DNA of 64,000 nucleotides from GCA-2733415 sp964276095 (GCA_964276095.1 CAXYDR010000003.1:1674001-1738000), one strand, 5' to 3'; numbered from the stretch's first letter, positions 15,557 to 24,182 are shown. A program made the numbers and translations. Notes: generated by a model from the sequence alone, not told the origin.

Positions 15557-17629
15557 TTATTTGCTAATTGTATTTACATCAGTTTTTAGTTCGGCTACAG
15601 GAATACCAATGGTAAGAAGTGCTCCTTGCCCCAAACTAGAAGTGATGGCAAAAGTACCTTTTAATTTCTTAATTCTTGCAGTGATATTTTGTAAACCAAT
15701 TCCTTTATTATTTTTTGAGGAATCAAAACCGACACCATTATCTTGAATAGTTAAAACTAAATTACCGTCTTTAAAAGTAAAATTAAAACTAACCTGAGTA
15801 GCTTGAGCATGTTTAGCAATGTTTAGTATCGCCTCTTGAATAACTCTATAACAATTTATTTTTATCGCATCGCTAATCAGACTCCAGTGTACAGTATCTT
15901 CAACTTCAAAAACATATTTAAAATCAGCAATAATACTCTGCTCGCTAATAAGGTGCTGTATTATTTGTGTGTAATCGGCTTTACTGCTTAGTAATTCATT
16001 TTTAAGCTCATGAGAAATCACGCGCATTTCTTTTTCAATTTCCTGCAACTCACTTATGTATAATTGATACTTGTCTTTTACTACAGTATCTCCTTCTATA
16101 TCCAAAAAATCGAATCGCATTCTAGTGGCAAATATTTTACCCAACAACCCATCATGTAATTCTTGTGATATTCTGTGGCGTTCATTCAGCCTTCCTTCTT
16201 CAAGTTTAGCTTGTTGTTGTAATAAAAGACTATAGATGTTTTCATTAGCACGTTGTTGTTCACCTTCTAGTACAAGTTCTCTGTTTTTACCGCGTTGATA
16301 GCGTACATAGTAAAGTAGTAATAGTATAATGATTATTGTAGTGCTAATAGCAACAACCATAATTTTCTCTGAATTTTCTTCATCCGCTAGTTTAATGTGT
16401 TCGTCTGTTTGGTAACGAATTCGGGTAAACTTATTCCTTAACTTCCTTTCCTTAACTTGTAAGCTATCATTCAAGGAAATATAATTTACTAAATGCTTTT
16501 TTGCATTTTTTGAATCTATTTCAGAAAGTAGTTTTAAGGCAACTAAATAATCACGATTATTATTTACGCTCTTAGCTAAGTCTAATGATTCTTTAACATA
16601 CTCAATCGCTTTAATTGTATCTTTTTTAACGAGAGCATATTCGGATAAATGTAGTTTGCTTATTACAATTCCAGAAGTGAAATCAGCGCTGTCTCTAATT
16701 TCTAAAGCTTTAAGAAAATCTTGCTTAACATTTAAGGTGTCATCATTTAAAAGTCTACTGTAGGCTAAGTTGTCTATAAGTTTTGCATAGAAACTAATGT
16801 CTTTTTTTTTGAGCGTATTATTTTTTAAAGCTTTTTTAAAAGATTCAATGGCGTCATTATATTTCCCTTGACGATTATACATTAGGCCAATATTGTTTAA
16901 AGTCGCTTCTATACGGGTCCCTTTATTTTTTACTTCTTGTAAATAATTTAATGCAATTTCATAGTGATCTTGTGCTTTTTTAAACTCACCAAGATTTTGA
17001 TAAACCACACCTAAAACATTATAGCATCTGTACAAGTACAATTGATGTTTGTTTTTATCGAACCTGCTAATTGCTTGAAAGCTTGAAATTTCACTACCTG
17101 TATAATCTCCAATGTTTTTTTGGGCTTTGGACATACTATATAGCATTCTTCCTGCGTAAATCTTTTCATTAATTGATTCGTAGTGCTTAAATGCTTTAAA
17201 GTAATGGTGAAATGTAGAATCTAAGGACTCTTTATTCGAGAAATATAAGCCTTTGTGCCAGTGATGTTGTGCTAAACTAAACGTGTCTTTTAGTTTTAAG
17301 GAGAGTTTGTGGGATTCTTCAATTGCTTGCTTAAATAAAATGGAGTCTTCCAATTTATAAGCCTGAGAAGATACTCTTAAGAGAACCCTATTTTTAAGAG
17401 AATCGCTTTTTGTAAACTTATTTAACTGATAAGCTTTTACAAGGTTTTCATTTCTTGTGCTATCAGAAACAGCTTTGTTTTTTGAGTTCTTTATCCAAAC
17501 TAAAATGCTATCATTTACACTAGTGTTGTTATTATTTTTAACATGTCCTTCAGAAGTACAATTTACACAAGCACTTACTACAGTGATAAAAAAAAGGAAT
17601 TTTATATAGTTAATTAAGGTAGCCTTCAA
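15557..17629 (-). CDS. TPR-containing sensor histidine kinase
   Basis: 690 residues. A signal/lipobox-like start (VVSAC, Cys 21), tandem TPR repeats (about 90-400), a membrane helix (about 423-441), a short coiled coil, then a HisKA_3 dimerisation domain with H492 (RISQELHDG) and an HATPase domain with N603 (NIAKHA) and DNGVGF near 630. TPR kinases of this NarX/DesK class are typical of Bacteroidota. The signal is unknown. Same operon as the regulator downstream. Confidence 0.92.
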   Translation of the reverse strand: MKATLINYIKFLFFITVVSACVNCTSEGHVKNNNNTSVNDSILVWIKNSKNKAVSDSTRNENLVKAYQLNKFTKSDSLKNRVLLRVSSQAYKLEDSILFKQAIEESHKLSLKLKDTFSLAQHHWHKGLYFSNKESLDSTFHHYFKAFKHYESINEKIYAGRMLYSMSKAQKNIGDYTGSEISSFQAISRFDKNKHQLYLYRCYNVLGVVYQNLGEFKKAQDHYEIALNYLQEVKNKGTRIEATLNNIGLMYNRQGKYNDAIESFKKALKNNTLKKKDISFYAKLIDNLAYSRLLNDDTLNVKQDFLKALEIRDSADFTSGIVISKLHLSEYALVKKDTIKAIEYVKESLDLAKSVNNNRDYLVALKLLSEIDSKNAKKHLVNYISLNDSLQVKERKLRNKFTRIRYQTDEHIKLADEENSEKIMVVAISTTIIIILLLLYYVRYQRGKNRELVLEGEQQRANENIYSLLLQQQAKLEEGRLNERHRISQELHDGLLGKIFATRMRFDFLDIEGDTVVKDKYQLYISELQEIEKEMRVISHELKNELLSSKADYTQIIQHLISEQSIIADFKYVFEVEDTVHWSLISDAIKINCYRVIQEAILNIAKHAQATQVSFNFTFKDGNLVLTIQDNGVGFDSSKNNKGIGLQNITARIKKLKGTFAITSSLGQGALLTIGIPVAELKTDVNTISK

Positions 17630-17654
17630 ATGGAATAGTTTTAATAGCCAAAGC

Positions 17655-17688
17655 TAAAAAAAAAGCCTTGAAAATCACTTCAAGGCTT
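17655..17688 (-). terminator. Terminator after the small lipoprotein gene
   Basis: Minus-strand stem AAGCCTTGAA / TTCAAGGCTT with a 6-base loop followed by a run of T. It separates the lipoprotein transcript from the kinase operon. Confidence 0.85.
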
Positions 17689-17695
17689 ATATTAT

Positions 17696-17890
17696 TTAAT
17701 CTGGGGTATCATCATCGTCATCAGTTTCATCATCTCCGGTGTCTGCCAAGGTGGTATCTCCGTCACGAGCAGTCATACTTTCTAGTTGTTGTACAGTTGT
17801 GGAAGTGTCTTCCGTTATATCATCTGCGGTACAGGAGTAAAACAATGAGGTACACAATAGTAGTGCGAATAGGATTCGTACATTCTTCAT
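17696..17890 (-). CDS. Small Asp-rich lipoprotein
   Basis: 64 residues. Clear lipoprotein signal with Cys at 20 (FYSCTADD). The mature 45 residues are Asp/Thr/Glu-rich with an acidic tail (GDDETDDDDD), likely disordered and perhaps cation-binding. It has its own terminator directly downstream, so it is a monocistronic gene rather than a chance frame. It sits just upstream of the TPR kinase; a functional link is possible but not shown. Confidence 0.7.
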   Translation of the reverse strand: MKNVRILFALLLCTSLFYSCTADDITEDTSTTVQQLESMTARDGDTTLADTGDDETDDDDDTPD

Positions 17891-18117
17891 AAGCTATTTT
17901 TAAAAAATTGATAAATAGTTTCCTAAGCCAATTATTTGGCTTTAAGGGTGTGATGAAGATTTCAAGAGATCATTTTTGAATCTTTAAACACATATGAAGA
18001 AGCTTCTTACACTGCGAAAATAAAGGGTAACTGAGTGCTAAGTATCTGAAAAACAAAGCGTATAGTGAATGACCTATATCTGTTAGTGAAACAAGTAAAT
18101 TTGAGAGGATTATGCAA
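17891..18117. other. Gap between lipoprotein and LytTR genes
   Basis: 227 bases, no gene. It must contain the promoter of the small lipoprotein; no strong box can be assigned. Nothing else seen. Confidence 0.4.
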
Positions 18118-18837
18118 TTACGCCACTAGAGTTAGCGACAAGGAATTTTTAATTAAAGCTACATTGGTGATGTATGTTTTTGTAAAAGGTATCGTGTGCA
18201 AAACACTACTTTTAATAGTACAAACATGCTTTCCGTAGTTAATACGACTTACATAATTGGTATTTACAACATAGCTTTTGTGTATGCGGAGGAAGTTTTT
18301 TGGGAGTTTCTGTTCAAAAAACTTAAGTGTTTTGTAGGCATTGATAACCTTTCCGTCTTTTAAATGAAATTCCGTAGTGTTATTATCTGCTAGTAGAAAT
18401 AAAACATCTTTAGTTTCAATGTATTGGTAGTCTTTATAGGACTTTATACAAAGTGTGCTTTTTTTTTTAACACTGTGTTTGTTTAAAAACGTAAGGATAG
18501 ATTTTCTGATGTCTAGCTCAGATAAAGGGGTTAATAAATAATCTATGCACTTTAGTTTCATTGCATCATAAGCACTGTCTTTTGTTGCGGAAATTGCAAT
18601 AAACTCTGGTGTAGCTGTCATAAACTGACTAAGCTCATTTACAAAATTATAGGGGTTACTAGGGAATGCATCAAGATCTAAAAACACCAGTTTGGGTTTT
18701 TCTTTCAATATGGTATTCATAACTACTTCCTGGTTTGATGATGCGCCAATAAATTGTAGCGCAGGGTACTCTTCCAACACTTGGGTTATTTTATTGATAT
18801 GCTCAGTATCACTAGTAATAATTAAATAGTCACACAC
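18118..18837 (-). CDS. LytTR-family response regulator
   Basis: 239 residues. Receiver-like domain (1-120) with the phosphoacceptor candidate D54 in VFLDLDAF and a conserved CIDYLLTPL segment, then a LytTR DNA-binding domain (about 130-235) with FLLADNNTTEFHLKDG and FLRIHKSYVVN, the family signature. The N-terminal acidic pocket is S9-D10 rather than a double Asp, so it may be weakly phosphorylated. No histidine kinase of the LytS type is adjacent. Confidence 0.88.
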   Translation of the reverse strand: MCDYLIITSDTEHINKITQVLEEYPALQFIGASSNQEVVMNTILKEKPKLVFLDLDAFPSNPYNFVNELSQFMTATPEFIAISATKDSAYDAMKLKCIDYLLTPLSELDIRKSILTFLNKHSVKKKSTLCIKSYKDYQYIETKDVLFLLADNNTTEFHLKDGKVINAYKTLKFFEQKLPKNFLRIHKSYVVNTNYVSRINYGKHVCTIKSSVLHTIPFTKTYITNVALIKNSLSLTLVA

Positions 18838-19033
18838 TACAACTTGTGTTTTTAGTATGGGTAAAACTAGGAAGAAACCAAATAAACTGAGTAAGGATTT
18901 ATATGGAACATTTCAATATAAACCCTTACTTCTGTTTGTAAATAGGGTGTTAGCTTTACGCGAGAATAAAATCAGTGACGGATTACAGAAATAAAGACGA
19001 TTACGTTTGCTAGTTACCCTATTATTAAAAGAA
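18838..19033. other. Gap before the RelA/SpoT gene
   Basis: 196 bases between the divergent LytTR and RelA/SpoT-domain genes. AT-rich, no clear repeat. A possible worn core (ACGTTTGCTA at 19003-19012) is too short to call. Confidence 0.35.
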
Positions 19034-20257
19034 ATGACAAAATCACAAGTAAATAAATTAGGGAAAGAACTACGGAGTAAAATAAGAGAGGAAGAAAAAC
19101 CTTCTTTAGAATTACTTGAAAAACTACAAGACTATAGAACTTCTTTTAAAGATGATATATCAGCAGTTTTCGAAAACATCTCTGATATAGCAAAAAATGC
19201 AAGAAAAGATAGTATAACTTCCTTTAGAATAAAACGTATTGAATCCATACTTTCTAAAATTAAAAGGCAGCCAACTATGTCCTTAGGGAATATGGGGGAT
19301 ATTGCTGGGTGTAGAATACTGCTCTATAGTGAAGATTCACTTAAAAAAGTCATAAGTAATTTAAAGCTTAATTTTAATGTAACAGGTTTCAACGATTATC
19401 TTTCAATAAATAAAGATGATGGATATAGAGGTTATCATATATACATTGAAAGCCCAATTAACAAGCATAAAACAATTGAAATTCAAATAAGAACTGTTAA
19501 AAGTCATAAATGGGCTTCAATGGTTGAAATAATTGATATAGTATATAATCTTAAAATAAAAGAAGGGCAAGAGCATCCAGATTTTCAAAAATTTCATTTT
19601 CTTTTATCAAATAGTGACTTGTTGACTTTATCTGAACAAAAAGAAGTAATAAAAATTGATGATAAGTACAATGTTCATAATAAGTTAAATGAGGTATTTA
19701 TTACAAACCACGTTAAAATTAGAAAAGATTGGTTAGATATAAGTCCAAATAAAAACCCCTTTTTTATAATAGAGGTTGATGAAAATAAGACTTCTAATAT
19801 TTCATCTTTTAAATCATATGAAATAGCTGAAAAAGAATATTTTGAAAAATTTAAAGTTTCTTCAAACTCTAATTTTGTTTTAACACATATTGAAAAGCCA
19901 AATTTTAAAAGGTTATGTATAGCCTATGCTAGTTATGTTTTAATTAAGCACGATTACTTACTAGATTGGAATAGGTATACTAATGATATTCTTGACGAAT
20001 TGATTGAACAAAAAGATTATAATCAAATTAAATATTTCAAGGAATATACACAAAGAAACCTTCAAGAACAACTTCGCTTATTAGAAAGTGAGTTAGTAGA
20101 AATATCACAATATAGAGAAGAAAATGTTCACGATTTTGAAGGGTATGATGAATGGATGGCGGAAATTGGAGATAGAGTTAAAGAAGTGACAAGAATAGCT
20201 ATTGAGAGAACAAAAGATAAAAAAAAGAAAAATATATGGGAAAAGGTTTTCGGATAA
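19034..20257 (+). CDS. RelA/SpoT-domain protein (stand-alone nucleotide synthetase)
   Basis: 407 residues from the ATG at 19034; an earlier TTG adds nine residues and is less likely. An N-terminal helical part is followed by a RelA/SpoT synthetase fold: MGDIAGCRILLY, DDGYRGYHIYIE and EIQIRTVKSHKWASMVEI match the synthetase motifs. No HD hydrolase, TGS or ACT domain. The C-terminal 200 residues are unrecognised and helical. Such stand-alone enzymes make (p)ppGpp-like alarmones or act as toxins; which is not decidable here. It lies just before recombination-site remnants. Confidence 0.8.
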   Translation: MTKSQVNKLGKELRSKIREEEKPSLELLEKLQDYRTSFKDDISAVFENISDIAKNARKDSITSFRIKRIESILSKIKRQPTMSLGNMGDIAGCRILLYSEDSLKKVISNLKLNFNVTGFNDYLSINKDDGYRGYHIYIESPINKHKTIEIQIRTVKSHKWASMVEIIDIVYNLKIKEGQEHPDFQKFHFLLSNSDLLTLSEQKEVIKIDDKYNVHNKLNEVFITNHVKIRKDWLDISPNKNPFFIIEVDENKTSNISSFKSYEIAEKEYFEKFKVSSNSNFVLTHIEKPNFKRLCIAYASYVLIKHDYLLDWNRYTNDILDELIEQKDYNQIKYFKEYTQRNLQEQLRLLESELVEISQYREENVHDFEGYDEWMAEIGDRVKEVTRIAIERTKDKKKKNIWEKVFG

Positions 20258-20279
20258 AAAACAAAATATAAAAATTTAC

Positions 20280-20286
20280 GTTGGCA
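20280..20286 (+). repeat. Cassette-type core at start of plus-strand cassette
   Basis: GTTGGCA preceded by AC, extending to GTTGGCAATAATT. It matches the complement of AACTATTACCAAC at 21013-21025 in 10 of 13 bases, so 20280 and 21025 look like the two ends of one cassette. Confidence 0.5.
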
Positions 20287-20313
20287 ATAATTGAAAAAAA
20301 CTACGCATAAAAA

Positions 20314-20667
20314 ATGACAAACAACTATCAAGATTACAAAAACCTTTTAAGCAGCTACACTTCTTCTTACATAAGTGAATATGGTACGAAAAGCGCAACT
20401 AAAACTATAGAAACAATTCAAAAATCAAAACACTCGATTAACTTATTACATCAAAGCGCAACAAAAGGTTTTGTTCCAAATGTTGGAGATTTTAATTCTT
20501 TTGTTCTAAGTAATTTATCGTTGAGCTTTGCGAAAAAAACAAAAATTAGATTTGCTTCAATAATCTTATTCAATCACTGGCATAATGATGTTAATGTTGA
20601 ATTAGAACTTTTATCGGAATATGAAGTTATTTCTTTGTTTAACAGAATTCTTGAAGAAACAATTTAA
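20314..20667 (+). CDS. Small unknown protein
   Basis: 117 residues, soluble, Ser/Thr/Lys-rich N-terminal half, helical; no signal or membrane segment. No family recognised. It begins 28 bases after a cassette-type core and shares the cassette with the next small gene. The pair could be a two-gene module, but no toxin or antitoxin motif is visible. Confidence 0.6.
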   Translation: MTNNYQDYKNLLSSYTSSYISEYGTKSATKTIETIQKSKHSINLLHQSATKGFVPNVGDFNSFVLSNLSLSFAKKTKIRFASIILFNHWHNDVNVELELLSEYEVISLFNRILEETI

Positions 20668-20737
20668 GTTTAATAAATTATGTTTTTAATCTGCAATTTA
20701 TTATCAGCAGATTAATTCCAACTACTTGCAGAATAAT

Positions 20738-20989
20738 ATGGATATTAATGAATTGAAAACAGGGATTATAGATGGAATGACAAAAATTGTAGTTGATGAT
20801 TTTAGTAATAGTGAATATAAAGGAACGCCTCTTGAAGGTATGGCTGTCATTGATTCATTAAATTACTCATCGAAATGGTACAAAAATTGGTTATTGGAAA
20901 ATAAAAATGATCTTACGATTTCTGAAGAAGAAATTGATGGTATAATAAAAGAGTGTTACACAAAGACATATAATAAATTTTTAGAATAA
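20738..20989 (+). CDS. Small acidic unknown protein
   Basis: 83 residues from the ATG at 20738 (MDINELKTG); a TTG four codons earlier is possible. Acidic, helical, no signal peptide. No family recognised. It ends 30 bases before the site at 21019, as the cassette genes of the main array do. Confidence 0.55.
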   Translation: MDINELKTGIIDGMTKIVVDDFSNSEYKGTPLEGMAVIDSLNYSSKWYKNWLLENKNDLTISEEEIDGIIKECYTKTYNKFLE

Positions 20990-21018
20990 CGATAACGTTC
21001 TGTCGGAATAAAAACTAT

Positions 21019-21212
21019 TACCAACAACGTGTGTAAAACATAGATATTATAGGTTTTTCGAAAGGTTTTTGCTTATTTAGTTAGACCGCCAAATCTTTTT
21101 GATTTGGCTTTAAAATGAAAAAGATAAAACAAAATAAAAAGTTTTAGCTAAGTGTTTAATCGAAAGTTCAGTTACTTTTATTCGCGTACAAACCATAGCC
21201 GAGACGCTAACA
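21019..21212 (+). repeat. attC-like site of opposite orientation
   Basis: Starts TACCAACAACG and ends ATAGCCGAGACGCTAACA, which aligns with ATAGCTAAACGTTAGCA of the main array. It carries the perfect hairpin GCCAAATC-TTTTT-GATTTGGC (21088-21108), the same hairpin type found in sites 1-4. Cassettes here read on the plus strand. Confidence 0.7.
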
Positions 21213-21228
21213 GTAATAGAATAAATAT

Positions 21229-21882
21229 ATGAATATTGAATCTACTCCCGAGGTAAAAACTATAAATCTAACAGATAAAGAAGTTTTTACAAAAATATGG
21301 ACATCTCCAAGAATGGTATTTAAGTTCATCAATGATAACAAGTATGATAAGTATGTAAATATTCTATTGTTTTTTGCAGGAATCTCTAAAGCATTTGACA
21401 GAGCATCTTTGAAAGACATGGGAGACAGAACATCATTATTGGTGATATTAGGTGTCTGTATAGTTCTTGGAGGTCTTTTGGGTTGGATTTCATATTACAT
21501 TTATGCAGCTCTATTAAGTTGGACTGGGAAATGGTTAAAAGGTAAAGGAGACACTTCTTCTATATTGAGAATGCTTGCTTATGCGCTAACACCAGCTATA
21601 ATTGCCTTGATATTTCTAATTCCTCAAATTGGAGTTTATGGAATTGAAATGTTTAAAGCAGATGGTGATATTTCAAGTGCTGGTTTAATATCAAATATTT
21701 TTGTTTATGGTTCATTGTTTTTAGAGTTTGTTCTTGGTATATGGACAATTATCTTTTGTGTAACAGCAATTTCAGAGGTTCAAAAATTTTCAATTGGAAA
21801 ATCTATTTTAAATATATTATTGCCAATTTTGGTATTTGCTGTCCCAATTTTAATCATCGTGTTAATATTCAGTATAATGTAA
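21229..21882 (+). CDS. Yip1-family membrane protein
   Basis: 217 residues with five membrane segments and a hydrophilic N-terminus (about 1-45). The arrangement, with PRMVFKFINDNKY before the first helix and SSILRMLAYALTPAI in the middle, fits the YIP1 domain family. Function unknown. It is bounded by GCTAACAGTAAT at 21206 and its exact 12-base complement ATTACTGTTAGC at 21885-21896, so it is a cassette. Confidence 0.78.
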   Translation: MNIESTPEVKTINLTDKEVFTKIWTSPRMVFKFINDNKYDKYVNILLFFAGISKAFDRASLKDMGDRTSLLVILGVCIVLGGLLGWISYYIYAALLSWTGKWLKGKGDTSSILRMLAYALTPAIIALIFLIPQIGVYGIEMFKADGDISSAGLISNIFVYGSLFLEFVLGIWTIIFCVTAISEVQKFSIGKSILNILLPILVFAVPILIIVLIFSIM

Positions 21883-21889
21883 AAATTAC

Positions 21890-22012
21890 TGTTAGCAATA
21901 GTTATAATTAATACGGATTTTGATACTTAATCCAAAGCTTAGAACTTTAAATAAAGTCAACTAAGTTTTCCAAGCACCATAACACTTAAATTATAATTGT
22001 ATAAATCAACGG
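21890..22012 (+). repeat. Degenerate attC-like site
   Basis: TGTTAGCAATAGTTATAATTAATACGGATTT aligned with the main array's start (CTAACAACACCTATAAATAATACGGATTT) shows a clear relationship. The right arm is worn and its end near 22012 is approximate. Confidence 0.5.
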
Positions 22013-22030
22013 TATGTAAAATATCTTGGA

Positions 22031-22096
22031 TATATTTGCACCCTATAAACGATTGAGTTAATTAATGAGTAACCCTTTCAGAAATGAAAGGGTTTT
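22031..22096 (+). ncRNA. Orphan promoter-terminator unit, possible tRNA scar
   Basis: TATATTTGCACCC (22031-22043) equals the promoter of tRNA-fMet base for base. About 30 bases later a strong terminator, AACCCTTTCA-GAAA-TGAAAGGGTT plus T-run, sits at 22071-22100. Transcript would be about 50 bases. Either a small RNA or the remains of a deleted tRNA gene. No tRNA fold remains. Confidence 0.4.
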
Positions 22097-22124
22097 TTAT
22101 ATCTATTACTAAAACTTTAGGGTT

Positions 22125-22835
22125 ATGAATGATGAAAATATTGTAAAAATTAATGAGGTGATAGCTCAATATTTTGAAGAGAATACTACTGTAGATTGGA
22201 TTCCTGCAAAAAATATTATGCCTGAGTTAATTAAAGCAGGGATATTTAATAAGGATGAAAAGAAAGGTTTACCTATCCGAAAAGTTTTTAGAAAATTAGA
22301 TAAGGAAGAAGCATTACAAAAAATGCCTTTAGTACATGCCGAACGAAGATCGGAAAATGTGTATTGGTATTTAGTTAGAGAAGGGAAGGAATATACACCT
22401 ACCGAAGTAATAAGTCCGCTTACCAAAAAAGAAAAGGGAGTCTTAAATGCTGAAAGTAGTGATGAGTTTTATTTGGTAGACTTATGTGATGAGTTACTAA
22501 AGCAAAAAGCGTCAAGAAAACATACGTTTGATACCTTGGTTGGTAGGTTACACAAAAAAGGTAAAACCAGAACGAAACTTCCGTTAGATGCGTATTACGA
22601 AGATTTAAAGTTAGTAATTGAGTTTTTTGAGAAAAAAGAGACTGAAGAAACTACCGATAGAGAAGCTCAAAGAAAGTTTTACGATCAACGTAAGAAAACC
22701 GCTCTTGAGAAAAAAGAAATACAATTGATTGATGTTAATTATGCATTATTTGAGTGTGATGAAAATGACAGATTAGTTCGTGATAAAGCAAACGATTGTA
22801 GAGTACTTAAGGATCTTTTAAAGGATTTTATATAA
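22125..22835 (+). CDS. Unknown protein, possible PD-(D/E)XK nuclease fold
   Basis: 236 residues. An N-terminal part (1-85) looks like a winged helix (VDWIPAKNIMPELIKAGIF...). In the C-terminal part, PLD155AYYEDLKLVIE166FFEKK followed by REAQRKFYDQRKKTALEKKEIQLIDVNY resembles a nuclease-like family in which a short Asp...Glu motif precedes an R-x-x-Q-R-K-x-Y-D segment. The lysine of the ExK motif is not in its usual place, so activity is uncertain. Monocistronic, just before era. Confidence 0.55.
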   Translation: MNDENIVKINEVIAQYFEENTTVDWIPAKNIMPELIKAGIFNKDEKKGLPIRKVFRKLDKEEALQKMPLVHAERRSENVYWYLVREGKEYTPTEVISPLTKKEKGVLNAESSDEFYLVDLCDELLKQKASRKHTFDTLVGRLHKKGKTRTKLPLDAYYEDLKLVIEFFEKKETEETTDREAQRKFYDQRKKTALEKKEIQLIDVNYALFECDENDRLVRDKANDCRVLKDLLKDFI

Positions 22836-22899
22836 CTAATAACAATAACTCAGGTTATTGAATAGGGAAATTGCCATAATGCCTTAAAAAGGTTTGTGG

Positions 22900-22907
22900 T
22901 ATCTTTG
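22900..22907 (+). promoter_or_regulatory. -7 box before era
   Basis: TATCTTTG, matching the TAnnTTTG consensus of Bacteroidota, 21 bases before the era start codon. No clear -33 box. Confidence 0.5.
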
Positions 22908-22927
22908 CCTTAAATATTTTTGAATAT

Positions 22928-23812
22928 ATGGAGCATAAAGCAGGTTTTGTAAATATTATAGGTAATCCTAATGTTGGAAAATCTACCTTGATGAATGCAT
23001 TTATTGGTGAAAAATTATCAATAATAACATCAAAGGCACAAACTACACGTCATCGTATTTTAGGTATAGTAAATGGTGATGATTTCCAAGTAGTACTTTC
23101 TGATACACCAGGAATTATCAAACCCGCTTACGAGTTACAAGAGTCTATGATGGGTTTTGTAAAGTCAGCTTTTGAAGATGCCGATGTATTAATTTATATG
23201 GTTGAAATTGGAGAAAGAGCATTGAAAGATGAAGACTTTTTTAAAAAAATATCTAATTCAAAAATTCCAGTTTTATTATTATTAAATAAAATTGACACTT
23301 CTAATCAAGAGGTTTTAGAGGAACAAGTACAATACTGGGCTGCTAAAGTTCCTACTGCGGAATTGTATCCAATATCAGCTTTAGAGAATTTTAATGTTCC
23401 TGAAGTATTTGAAAGAATAGTAGAATTATTACCTGTATCTCCTGCATATTATCCTAAAGATCAATTAACAGATAAGCCAGAACGATTTTTTGTAAATGAA
23501 TGTATTCGTGAAAAAATATTAATGCATTATAAAAAAGAAATCCCTTATTCTGTTGAAGTAGAAACGGAAGAATTTTTTGAAGATGAGGAAATTATCAGAA
23601 TGCGATCTATTATTATGGTAGAGCGCGATTCTCAAAAAGGAATCATCATTGGTCATAAAGGAAGTGCTTTAAAACGTGTTGGTGTAGAATCCAGAAAAGA
23701 CTTAGAAAAGTTTTTCGGTAAGCAAGTTCATCTAGAGCTTTATGTTAAAGTAAATAAAAACTGGCGTTCGGACTCAAAACAGTTGAGAAGGTTTGGTTAC
23801 AATAATAAATAA
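22928..23812 (+). CDS. era: GTPase Era
   Basis: 294 residues, full length. G1 loop GNPNVGKS (12-19), switch region TTRHRILG, G3 DTPG, G4 NKID, then a C-terminal KH domain with the IIGHKGSALKRVGVESR loop. Era binds 16S rRNA 3' ends and helps assemble the small ribosomal subunit. Own promoter and terminator. Confidence 0.98.
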   Translation: MEHKAGFVNIIGNPNVGKSTLMNAFIGEKLSIITSKAQTTRHRILGIVNGDDFQVVLSDTPGIIKPAYELQESMMGFVKSAFEDADVLIYMVEIGERALKDEDFFKKISNSKIPVLLLLNKIDTSNQEVLEEQVQYWAAKVPTAELYPISALENFNVPEVFERIVELLPVSPAYYPKDQLTDKPERFFVNECIREKILMHYKKEIPYSVEVETEEFFEDEEIIRMRSIIMVERDSQKGIIIGHKGSALKRVGVESRKDLEKFFGKQVHLELYVKVNKNWRSDSKQLRRFGYNNK

Positions 23813-23813
23813 A

Positions 23814-23847
23814 AAAAAAGCCCACTAATTTAATAGTGGGCTTTTTA
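23814..23847 (+). terminator. Terminator of era
   Basis: AAAGCCCACTA / TAGTGGGCTTT stem with six-base loop and T-run. A-rich on the other side, so it may also serve the minus-strand small lipoprotein gene ending at 23892. Confidence 0.9.
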
Positions 23848-23891
23848 AATACCTGTGAATTTTTGGGTTTCACAGATTACCAATTAAGGGA

Positions 23892-24050
23892 TTATGGTTT
23901 GGCTACAGCAATTGTTTCTTTGGCTGCTAATGTGTTTTTCTTGAACATTTCTTTTTTCTGTACGTCACAGTAGCGTTTTTTACAACTCCATCCGCTAGAA
24001 CATGACGCTAATACTACTCCGATTGCTAGTGTTAAGATTACTTTTTTCAT
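23892..24050 (-). CDS. Tiny conserved-looking lipoprotein (52 aa)
   Basis: Minus strand, ATG at 24050, TAA at 23894-23892. The start MKKVILTLAIGVVLASC is a textbook lipoprotein signal with Cys 17, followed by SSGWSCKKRYC and a Lys-rich tail ending AVAKP. Three further residues around the two extra cysteines could form a disulfide. The gene is too short for standard length cut-offs but has a good signal peptide and a terminator behind it. Role unknown. Confidence 0.75.
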   Translation of the reverse strand: MKKVILTLAIGVVLASCSSGWSCKKRYCDVQKKEMFKKNTLAAKETIAVAKP

Positions 24051-24182
24051 AATTTGATTTTTAGTTAAGGGGTGTTATTATCGTTGATATGTATTAAAAA
24101 CAAGATGAAATACAAATACCCTACTTTTAAATTCATTTTTTTTCAAAAAACTTTTATTTCAATAAAGTTGTTGTTTCTTTAA

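Noticed and set aside
17668..17892. Plus-strand frame over the small lipoprotein gene
   Set aside because: His/Arg-rich translation of the complement of an Asp-rich sequence; the minus-strand frame has a lipoprotein signal and a terminator.
18838..19033. Upstream cassette core for the RelA/SpoT gene
   Set aside because: ACGTTTGCTA resembles a core, but no complementary end occurs after the gene and no arms are present.
22065..22112. Mini frame of 15 codons over the hairpin (possible leader peptide)
   Set aside because: It merely translates the terminator; no run of regulatory codons, and the next gene starts after its own spacing.
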